Both the position numbers and the translations under genes were made by a program. DNA of 64,000 nt from Sinotaia quadrata (taxonomy: Eukaryota; Mollusca; Gastropoda; Architaenioglossa; Viviparidae). The notes beneath the pieces were generated by a model. That model was not told the DNA's origin, did not search any database, and worked only from the letters and a program-made list of their open reading frames with translations. Shown one piece after another: positions 39,401-51,400 of this stretch. Numbering within the stretch: the stretch's first letter is position 1; the number at the start of each line of letters is the position of its first letter. The stretch is taken from NCBI GenBank assembly GCA_028829895.1, contig CM054178.1:103396058-103460057 (forward strand), read 5' to 3'.

Positions 39401-42400
39401 ATTGTTCACAATAGAATTTTCAATTCTTCGCATGATATTCTAGCACACAGTAGAATGTTCCATGAACTGCTGTTCTCTTGAGACTAATCTGGGCACTCCT
39501 TCGCCATATTAGTCCCCTCAATCAAAAGAACAATGTAGCAATTTCCAGTAACTTCCTTGTACCAGAAATTCTACAATGTAGTCAAGCATACTTTGCCACC
39601 TTACATTAACACAGTGCAGTATATCCTTACACTTACACACTGGGTAGATACTTCTTCAATCTACCACGGTCATAATGGTTTAAAAACCAATAAACCGGGA
39701 AATACTAGAATAAAAGGAAAAAAAGGCTGCTTCTTCCCTGTAAAATATAATCAGGGAACAAATACTTAAGTTTTCCAGTTTATTATCTCTAATATAATAT
39801 ATCAGTAGCAAAAAACATTTGAACTTGCTGATGTAATCTAAACTGGTCTTATGTGGAGGAGGAGTTTTTATTATCCAATGGTTAAGATTCACTAAGAATG
39901 AGATTAGCCAATGGGCTGAGTCCGGTCATGAAAAGCGGTTTTAGGTTAATGATGAGGTGAGTTAACTGATTGATTGATTCAAAGAAATGGACTTAGAAAT
40001 TTTTTTGCTCTTGATACATTGTATACATTGTATTGTTTTATGTAGAGATGTATTGTGTGTAGATGTTTATTTATACAAATTGAGAATTATGATGCTTGTA
40101 TATAGTATGCTAAATACTTGGCATTGTTTCTAGTAACATGTTTATAAATTATGTTGTACTTATTATACTATATGCATGTATCGGGCTAATAAATACTGTT
40201 GCAAGAAACTGTAAGTTAAGACTTAATGTAAGAAGGAATGGAGATTAGAGATGATAATCTGGAAAACTTAAGTATTTGTTCCCTGATTATATTTTACAGG
40301 GAAGAAGCAACCTTTTTTCCTTTTATTCTAGAATTTCCCAGTTTATTGGTTTATAAACCATTACAACCAGAGTAGATTCAAGAAGTATCAGGATATACTG
40401 CACTCTGTTAACATATGGTGGAATAGTATGTTCCACTACATCGTGGAATTTCTGGTACAAGGAAGTTGCTGGAAATTGCTACATTGTTGTGTTCTGCTTG
40501 AGGGAACTAATATGGCAAAGGAGCGCCCAGATTAGTCTTGAGAGAACAGAAGCTCATGGAACATTCTACTGTGTGCTAGAAGAGTGTGCGAAGAATTGAC
40601 AATTCTATTGTGAACAATATACTTGTGACATTGTTGCGAAAGACTATTGTGGCATCACCATTGACAAGATTATGTACAAACTGTTATCGCTTTTCTTTCT
40701 GTAACTCCATTTCTGTTTTATTGATGAATGATCCTGTGATTTGTATATATACTAACCTGCTGAATTATGTGTTAGTGCATAAGCATTGAAATTATTTGAA
40801 ATTTGTTTCGTGGAAATATTGATGTCAAATAATCTTTTCATTGTATTTTTTATATGTATATTTTATTGTTGATTTTAAAAAATTATTGTTTATTGATTTA
40901 ATAAAATTATTGTTAAATTTATTGACCTTTTTACATAATATTGATAACCATATGTTGGAGAGATAGTTGGTGGATGGGGACTCAATAAATATAGATTAAA
41001 GACAGATTTATCTTGTCCTTTGGTAAGACGTTTTCCACCTATAGAAATATTGTATAACAGTTTGTCTTTAATGTTGTGGAAGAGAAAAAACCTTTACAGC
41101 GCCCACATATCTACTAAGTGAGAGAGACGAGTGGTGTCTTCTGGAGAATTATTAATAACATAAATTAAGATTCTCATCATTTGTAGTTAGTTATGGATGA
41201 TTAATAATAATAATCATAACCAATAACTAGGGTGGCATAAGTGTCACACATTCCTTTCACAAAGCGATTGGTTGAGATAAACATTTCATTATCTAGAGTG
41301 CTCGCAGAAGAGTTCATGGTGAACCACTGAGCCCCCTCTTGTCGACCACCATGACTTAGCAAATCTTTAGAATGAAGTTGGCTTAGTCCATACAGAGATG
41401 TGTTTGGTTCATTTTGATGGTAGGTAGTGACAGTTCCATTGGATGGGAGGATGAAAATGATTCCAATGATCATGTGGACATGGAAGCTGCCACTCAGGAT
41501 TTTGGGCTGGACTCAGTGGACACAACAGCTAAAGTGAGTTTGTTTCTGTAGTCCACTTCTTCTTCTAATATTTATTTGTTTTTAAAATGTAACATGATTC
41601 ACTTATAGATTAAGTTAGGAAATAGTAAGACCCAGTTAATGAACCATATTCAAACAATACACATTGTCATTTTCTTGAACTGCAAATTGACTTTTAATAT
41701 ATTTTTAAAATTCAATTATATTTTTAGAAAAACTAAATAGTGGAATAAACAGTCTAATTACAGAAACAGATCATTTGTGCTTTTGTTTAATTTTTTAATA
41801 TTATTTATCAGCTTTTATAACTGGAGTGATAACACCACACAAGCATATTTTAAATTTTATTTGTTTGTTTTAATGTTGCATTGAATATTGCATTTAAATG
41901 TCATAAAGAAAAGCAAAACAGTTTATGTTGCAGAAAGTTGCTCCAACAGTATCATACAGCATGGATGTTCACAGCAAAGAGGACCAGGCAGCTAAATCTT
42001 CAGCAAAAGACAAAATCCCAAAAGAGTCAAAGACACCTCCAACTAGTAAAAAAATACAGACACACTTGCAACTTACAGCTACACAGTCTTATGACATGGG
42101 TTTGCAAAGTGACTCAAATGAGAACGCAGACCAGCAAGTTTCCTGTCCAGAAAACAGAGGAGATGCAGAAGACAGATCCACTCTAAAAATTATTGAACTA
42201 GCTGAAAAGGGACCCCAGTTGACATCACTGGCAGAAGTAGAACTAGATGACAAGGGAAAACAGTTGACATCACTGGCAGAAGTAAAACTGGATGACAAGG
42301 GAAAACAGTTGACATCACTGGCAGAAGTAGAACTGGATGACCAGGGAAAACAGTTGACATCACTGACAGAAGTAAAACTGGATGACAAGGGAAAACAGTT

Positions 42401-45400
42401 CAGCCATTTGTTTGCCACTTCCACACTTGCTTGTGTCACTCCTGATGCTGAAGCAGATGATGAAGTGTGTAGTAATGAAGATCATGAAGAGGAAAATCCT
42501 TACAACCTTACTACCCAAGTTGTAGATGAGACTTGCTTTTCTGAAGATGATTCCTACATTGAATATGCTAAAGAGTCTCCTGAAAAATCAAGGACTACAA
42601 TTGAGATGGGATCAACTCTTATTGTGAATAATACTTTTAGTATGATGAAAACTTCTCCAGTCAAAAAGTTAAAACACAGTACATTGGATTTCGCAGTTCA
42701 TGATGAGAAGACAGATGTCAGTATTGCACCAAATGATAATACTCTGATGATTGAAAATATTTCTCCAAAGTCAAGATCAGATAGCAATATAAACACTTTA
42801 TTGATTGTAGATAGAACTCCAGAGGCAAAGTCGCATGTATCAGGAAACTCTACTCGAGCAGTAAACACCTTAAGCTGCACAATTCCTGAAAACCTGCTTT
42901 CAGTCTCAGATACCTTACCACCTGCAAATACAGGTCACATGTACAGTACTTCAACTGTTGCCACAGAGAAAATTTTGATTTGTGATACTTTACCACTCAA
43001 AGATGACTATAACAAAGATGTTACTTCTCCTTCAGCAGATAAAGCCATGATTTGCAATACGTTACCACTCACAGATGAACATAACAAAGATGTTACTTCT
43101 CCTTCAGCAGATAAAGCCGTGATTTGTGATACTTTACCACTCAAAGATAACTATAACAAAGATGTTACTTCTCCTTCAGCAGATAAAGCCGTGATTTGCA
43201 ATACTTTACCACTCAAAGATGATCATAACAAAGATGTTACTTCTCCTTCAGCAGATAAAGCTGTGATTTGCAATACTTTACCACTCAAAGATGATCATAA
43301 CAAAGATATTACTTCTCCTTCAGCAGATAAAGCCGTGATTTGCAATACTTTACCACTCAAAGATGATCATAACAAAGATGTTACTTCTCCTTCAGCAGAT
43401 AAAGCTGTGATTTGCAATACTTTACCACTCAAAGATGATCATAACAAAGATGTTACTTTAGCAGATAAAACCTTGTTTTGTAGCACTTTACTACTCTCTG
43501 ATGACTGCAATGAAGATGGCACTTCTGGAATATTGGTTGAGAAAGCTACAATTTCTGATAGCTTACTACTCACAGAAATACAGCACAAGCATTCTGTTGC
43601 TTCAGCAGCTAAAGCCACTTCTTCTGACATCTTGCCTCCAACAGACCAGCAACACCAGATTGGCTTTTCTGTTGTTACCCTTTCTGAAGGGGATGCATTG
43701 AAGGTAAGTGGCTGAAAGTGTGAGTATTTAGGTGCCACATTAACACAGCCTATATTTCCTCATTAGAATAAGTTAGATAAGGGTTTCTCAACTTTGGTTC
43801 AGCCAGATAGCTGAACCTAGGTTTGGCTTAGGGTTCCACAAGAAATCACTGGGGGTTCCACAAGAGATTGTGATTGAAAAATTGAGCATCATGGATATAA
43901 TAAAAAGATCTAAAAAAAATTTTCAAGAATTCCTCCAGGATGAAAAAAATGTTGAAAAAGGCTGAGTTAGATTTATCACACCTAGTTCTGAGCATTCTTC
44001 TGTGTCATTGACACAGCTGTACTTTCATTAGAATGAGTTATATAGACATATATCTCAAAGGCTTATTTAAAAAACAAATTTAAATAACTCATTTCGGTCT
44101 TTGAGCAATGAGTGGTTTCTTTTATGGGTTTTTGGGGTGTTCTTTTGCCATTTTTAAAATTTATTTATTTATTAATTTGTATTTTAATTTAATACATTAA
44201 TAGCAGTTTTCCAATTTATCTGGGTTTACATTCATTAATGTTAATGATAGCTCTCAAACACTAGAATTATACTCTTATTTTATGTTATATGTATTAAACA
44301 TCTAAAGTTTATCAAACATTGACTTAATGGAAATTCATGAGGCATAAGATAATGTTTTCTGATAAGTAAACACTTTGTTACATGATAGAATCATTTGATT
44401 GATTTGCAGTTACTTACCACCCTTATGTAAATGTTATACATTAGCATAACTTGAGGGTTTTCTATGTTATTTTTGTGCAAATTTTAACAATCAGAAATAT
44501 TCTCCAATTTGTATTCATTTATTTTGGGGGGTTTTTTTGTTGCCCACAATTATGAAGATGTGCTTGTTTTATTTCAAAATACTTGATAATTATGAGGAAA
44601 ATGATGATCTCTGAGAAGGTGAAGTAAACATTAAGGAAACAATATAATACTGATATCCATGGAAAACACACTATTTGAAAAGGAAATTTCACTTTTAGTC
44701 AAGTGAACCAAAATTATTTTGGATGAAAGTGTTATCATCACTGCTGAATATACAGATATAGGAAATATACATTTTTGCCAAGATTATAGCAATGTTAATA
44801 CTGACATTATATAAATTTGTGGCTCGTATATGTATACTTCAGCATTAAAATGCTTTGCATCTTTTCCTTGTGTATGCTATGCGACAGCTAAAATTAGCCA
44901 GACACATTCTAGTTGTCAAAAATAATGAATTTGCTTTCTCTATGTACTTTATTAAAAAAGAATCATAATTATTTAGTATCCCATATCTGTCTTTGAAAGG
45001 TAATGTGCTTTAATATGTTAGTAAATGTCATAGGAAAATAATTTACAAATTAAAAAAAAATAATACACATAAGTATTTTATAAAATCTGAATATGAAAAT
45101 TTTATAACCTATATATACTAATTATTATTTTTTTACTCAAAACTATTTTAACAGACATACATTCTTTTACTTAAAATATGTACTTGTTACAATGATACAA
45201 AATTATATAAATTGCACTTACATAGTTGAACAAAAAAAGACATTACTATAAATAACCTAACATTTCTAAAAAGTTCCATGAATGAAAGGATTAATATTTT
45301 GTAGTTTAACTTAAGATATTGATTGTCAGGTTTTAAATTGGTACATATGAAGCTGATTAATAAAACATATTATAATGTTTATTCCAGCAACATGAAACAA

Positions 45401-48400
45401 ATGAAGTGTGAACACTGATTTCTTTAATTTATTTCATTGTTTACTTTGATGAATTTATAATTTTATTTAAAATTTCTTGATTTACATAATTTAAAATTTC
45501 TTGATTTACATCTTTCTTTATCATAATCATGCTTACTACCTACTGTTTAAAAAAAAATATATATATATATATACTTTTTTAGTGTATTTTTCTTAATTTT
45601 AAGCCTTGTGTGAATGAATATACTTTATTTTAAGTTCCTGTTTCATCTGGGAATGATTTTTTTTTTTTAATGCTAACAGTAAAAGTATCATCAGCTTCGA
45701 ATCATGTTATTCTTTATCTCAAGAATTTAATTAGTACTGGAGATTTTTGTGTTTGTTGTGTTCCAAGGCAAATATAACGTTTCTTTTCTTTACAAAAAGT
45801 TCTTGTTTGTAAAGAAAAGAAACATGTTATATTTGCCTTGGTCAGTAGTCCTCTTTATTTCGAGGGTCTTAATTATTATACTGCTTGTTCTTAGCTTACA
45901 TGGTATTTTGTTGATTTTGATTGCTACGTTTACTATTGTTTATGTTATTTTCTTCTTCAAGGCAGATTTATTTAATAGTCTTTCTTTACTATTGTTTATG
46001 TTGTTTTCTTCTTCAGGCAGATTTATTTAATAGTCTTTCTTTACTATTGTTTATGTTGTTTTGTTCCCCAGGACTGATTTATTTATTAGTCTTTGTTCAC
46101 TTTTGTTTATATTTTGTTCATCAAGACAGTTTTATTTAATAGTCTTTGTTTATTATTGTTTATGTTATTTTGTTCTTCAAGGACAGCTTTATATAATAGT
46201 CTTTGTTTATTACTGTTTATATTATTTTATTCCTCGACATCTGTTATTCAATATTCTTGTGGTTGTTAGGTCTCTGGCACTCTGTTGGATGATAATGACA
46301 ATGACAGAAGCACTGGTATGAAGTTCTCTGAGCGGAGGCTTTCTTGTCCTGATTCTTCAAATCCATCTCAAAGCCATTCTGAGAAAAAGAGTGCATCACA
46401 GATCTTTCTCCCACAAAGTGAGTGAATGAAAGAATAGTTTTATCTATTGATTGAAATTATAGTCTGTTCTTAAGTAAACATTATAATAGTTTATCTTCAT
46501 AAGTAAGCATTGAAATCAGAAAGTACTTGAGTAAGGTTTCTATTATTTTTGTTGGTGCTGATGAAAGTTTTATGTGCATTATTATTTGTCTTTTCTTTGT
46601 TAAAAGTCACAAGCTCAGCACATTCCATTCCAAGAAATGAAGAGGACTATCAAGAGGTATATATATATATATATATACACACTTTAAAACTTTTTGGTTG
46701 TAAAATAATAATTTTTTTTTTTAATCTTTTTTAATCTTTTTTAATCTGCATCAATGGCAATAAAAGGCTATTTTAAAAAAATATATCAACAAGTACTTAA
46801 AGTTTTCTTGTATACAATTTTCTTAGTTCAAAATGGTCATTGTCAGAAGGGAGATAAACTTGTTATGCCCCCTATCTAATCTGTTGTGTGGTTTTGTGTA
46901 GGGGTAAGAGTTTCTCTGAGATTCATGCACCTTTTCTGATAGTCTTAGATTTAATTTGTGTTTTTCAGTGCTACGTTTATCAGACATTACAGTTGACTTG
47001 TGTTTCCTGGCCTATTGCTTCTGCTGACCTTAGATATTAACATCTGAAAATTTTGAACAGTTTAAACTCCAGTTTGTTTGGTAAATGCTGGGTTTAACAT
47101 GCTGTACAGGTTGTCTTGTGTTTGATGGCGTATTGGTGTTGCTGAGCTTAAGACATTATTGTCTGAATGCAATAAATAATTTATACATTTAAAGATAAGG
47201 GTGCTGGTTTGATGTTGATATTTTAGATCTGTTAAGTAATTTTTTATTTTAAATTAAACTTTAAATAAAATCAGAACTGTTTTTGCCTCATTTTATTATC
47301 ATATTTCTAAAATATTCAGAATTAAAGAGCAGGGTCTTATTTATTTTGTTACTCTAGTTTGTGTTTTCCCCAAAAATATATAATGTATCTTGATTGTCTT
47401 ACACTTTCTGCCATATGTTCATCTCAGGCTAATTTGAATTACAATACACAGCAAATGATAGAAGCTCATACATCTCTGTCATGAGCTTGCATGCTTATGT
47501 TGCAAATTTATGGACTCAGCAATCCCGTTTCACTGCAGATCATCATAAGTGTCTTTTTTATTTAGGTTGTTCCAGACAGTCAAGAAGAAGGACAAAGTTC
47601 TTGCACCATTATTTTACCATCCAAGTCCCCTTTAAAGTCAGCTAGAGCTGTACCAAAATGCAGGATAGTCTCCTCTCTGCAGAAGAAATCCACTGTATAT
47701 CAAGTGTTGTAATATGTCCCATTTTTATGTAGTACTAGATTAAATTGAAATGTTAAAATAATTATTCTTCTTTGTTGTTTTATAAATATGCTGTTTGAGA
47801 TAAATGTGTATTTGGTAATACAGTATGATGTATTTGATACTTACTATTATGATTTATTAAAATAGTCTTTTAAATCTTTAAATATGCTTGATTTTCTTAA
47901 ATAAATCTCCTTAAATTGAATTGTTCTGGGTTGAGCAATTTAAAGTTGTTTTTGTTTCCTAGCATCATATCATCTAAGAAGTACAAAGTTCAAACTAATC
48001 CTTAATATATAGAAATATGCAGAATGTTTTTATGTATTTAGAAAGGTTGAGTGGTGAGAATTTATGCTGCATGCATGTGAATTAACAAATGCCTGCAAAT
48101 TTAAGTCACACTTACTCAAAATACCTTTTAGAAATATGTGTAAAATGTTTTTATTAAATTTAAAGTAAAATATTCTTATTATTAATATAAAGTAATATAT
48201 TCTTATTATAAATATAAATTGATTGATTTCCACACAAGTTTATCATGTTTCCTTTTGGAATTAATACTTTGTAGTGAGGTCAGATGTTTGTGAGTTTGAG
48301 AAATGTCCTTATATATTTTGTAGACTTTGTTTTATTATTATGCATTTAACATTATGCATTTTCAACATATGAATCTCTTTCCTACTTTCACTACAGCCAA

Positions 48401-51400
48401 AAGAAAAAGAGGAAACAGCACCACTTGGAGAATCCATGGAAGGCATTGATTCATTGTCACCTGTCATTCCACTTGAAAATACTGGACTTAATTCTGAAGG
48501 TATTGTTGATACCATTGAACACAGAATTTCTGAAGAGCCTGACACTGTCACCTTCCCAACTCATAACAGCACACCTGGAAGTCCTTCATTGAACATGGGT
48601 TCTGAGGATGAAATATTTCAATTTTCTGGTGATGTACGAGCTAGAAAACTACAAGGTAAAATGCTTCTGACCAATAAGAAAGCAAATAAAAGTGAAAACA
48701 GCTTCACTCCTGACAGAATTGGCAGCAGCACAAGTCGTTCTGGTAGAGTGTGCCGTAAGCCTGCAAAACTCCTCAGAGAAGACTTTGTTGGAAAAAATTC
48801 TCTTGGTTCAAACTGTCAGAAGAAAACTCCTATCACACCTGAATCCAAGAAGACACAGGTGCCAAGCACTGATAAATCTGACTTGCACCAGTCAGAATTC
48901 TTGCCAGATTTGGTACAAAATAAGCATCCCCTGCACATGAAAGCTTCTGATGGTATCCTGGATTCTGTTGAGAAAATGGAGCACTTGTGTAATGAAGGCA
49001 AACCTGCTGAATCAACCCTTCAGCTGAACCTTAAAGTTGAAACTGACCAAGTAGTAAAAGCTTATACCACTAAAGAAAACAAGCCAAGAGCAAGAGGGAA
49101 GAAATGTAAACAGAAATCTGTAAAGCAAATTGATACTCATGTCACAAAAGAACATGAATTGCATATTATTCACAGAATGTCTCAAGAAGAATCAGAACAT
49201 AAAATTAATACACATTTGCCAGAAGTAAGTGAAAAAAACAATGCAGTTAACCCTGATGACAAAGATGTGGCTGTAATCATGCAACACCCTGTTGTCACAG
49301 AAATGAAAAAAGACTGTATATCACATGTAATAAGCAGAGTCACGCAAGAGAAACCCATAGCAGAAATGAATAGAAGTACAGAAGTGAGTGAATCACTAAC
49401 AAGAAAGACACTTTCAAACAGATATCTGGTGAGTGCAGACAGTACTGAAGACCAGAAAAACAAAGAAGAGATTGAAAAAAGTGAACCTCAGACAAAGAGA
49501 AAAACGTTTGCAGACACATCTAGACAAAGGGAACCAAAGAGAAAAGGAAGAAGATCCCAAGTAGCATTTAAACTTCCACAGGTTGTAGATTTCATGGAAG
49601 ACAATGAATCTCAGACAACAGAAAGAAAATCTCCAGTGTTATCCAAACAGGAGGGAAGTAACAGAGCTGAAGAAAGTAAGCCCAAGAGAAGAGGACAGAA
49701 AATAGAAGCAGAATCTGACCAGCCAAAATTCTTAGAAACAGTAGTTGTTGGAGAAGCACGTATACGAGGAAGAAAATCCAGTTTTGAAATCGTTTTGAAA
49801 AAAAACTTGGAAGGACTGGAAGACAGTGCACCCTGTTTAAGAGGAAGAAAGTCTAGAGAAATAAATAAGCTCCAAAATAACTTGGATAATTCTGATGGAA
49901 ATGAATCACCTGTTAGAGGAAGAAAATCCCAGAACATAAATAAGCATCAAAATGACTTGGAAAAGTCAGAAGGAAATAAATCACCGATTAGAGGAAGAAA
50001 ATCTCTGTTATCTCAGCAACAAGTTGTCTCAAAAATAGTGGAAGACAGTGAACTGCACATGACAGAAAGAAATTCTTATACACCGATTATACAAGAAACT
50101 GATTCAGAAACAAGATTACAAAGTACACTGCAGGAAAGAGGAAGAAAGTCTCAAACTTTATCATTAGCACATAAAGATGAAAAGAAAATGAAAGATTGCA
50201 AATCACAAGTAAGAGGACATCAGTCTCCACAAGAACAGCAAAATGAAACCGAATTAATAGAAGTAAATGAACCACAGACTAGTGAAATTTCCCTTCATAT
50301 TCTCAGACAACAAAAAGACACTAGTGAGATAGAAAAATGTGCATCCCAGGCTAAATTGCCTTCTCCAGCAAAATCCAGACTCCGAACAAATACAGGAGAA
50401 AGTAAACCAAAGGAAAGGGGTAGAAAATCATCGGCCACATCCAAGGAACAAAATGGCACAGATCAAGACAAGAAAAATGACTCTCAAAAGAAAATGAATA
50501 GGTCAAAAGCAGATTCTGTTGACTTAAATGACAATGACTCCCAAACTGTATTGAGTAGGTCTAAAGCAACTTCCGAAGAATTAAAGGACACTGACTTCAA
50601 GACAAGGTCATTTAAGTCCAAAAAAATATCAGAAGAGTTAAAGGACACTGACTCCCAGCCAAGATTGTCTAGATCAAAAACAGCAGATGAATTAAAGGAC
50701 ACTGACTCCCAGCCAAGATTGTCTAGATCAAAAACAGTATCAGAAGAGTTAAAGGACACTGACTCCCAGCCAAGATTGTCTAGATCAAAAACAATATCAG
50801 AAGAATTAAAGGACACTGACTCTAAGACAAGGTCATCTAAATCAAAAAAAATATCAGAAGTATTAAAGGACACTGACTCCCAGACAAGATCATCTGGATC
50901 AAAAACATCAGAAGATTTAACAGACACTGATTCCCAGCCAAGATCAAAAACAACATCAAAAGAGTTAAAGGACACTGACTCCCAGACACGATCATTTAGA
51001 TCAAAAACATATGATGAGTTGAAAGACATTGACTCCCAGACAAGATCATCTAAATTAAACAAAGCAGTATCTGAAAAATTACAGGACACTGATTTCCAAA
51101 CAAGATCTTCTAGGTCAAAAACAGCAGCAGTAGTGTTAAAGGATACTGACTCCTCATCATTAATACACAGTGATGTTGGGGGAAAAACTAATGTTGAAAA
51201 AAAGAGTAAAGTAACACCATACACTAGAGTTAAAAGACACCAAGAATTGTCAGGTAAGCAGGAAGACAGTAGTTTTTCTTCCAATGTCATAATAATGTCA
51301 GCAGCCAAATCTGAATCTTTGAAATATGAAGATGACTGTCAACAGCCTATACCATCTCCTAGAAGGAAGCGCATATCAGGAAGGACTCCTTCCCAAATGC

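Larger units (their letters stand above)
43704..46269 (+). other. MDC1 intron 12
   Basis: The intron contains a small hAT element (43779-43964), a TA patch near 45557-45573, a strong hairpin (45763-45841) and a tandem repeat (45925-46235). Sequence from 44000 to 45540 is AT-rich and unrecognised. Confidence 0.65.

Noticed and set aside
42089..42439. Minus-strand frame with repeated serine-rich units
   Set aside because: Antisense shadow of the 45-base coding repeat in MDC1 exon 12.
45749..46321. Overlapping hydrophobic frames
   Set aside because: They are translations of the T-rich tandem repeat before MDC1 exon 13.
50484..51308. Long minus-strand open frame of 274 codons
   Set aside because: It is the antisense shadow of the KDTDSQ repeat in MDC1 exon 16. 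The repeat period being a multiple of three keeps the antisense frame open.
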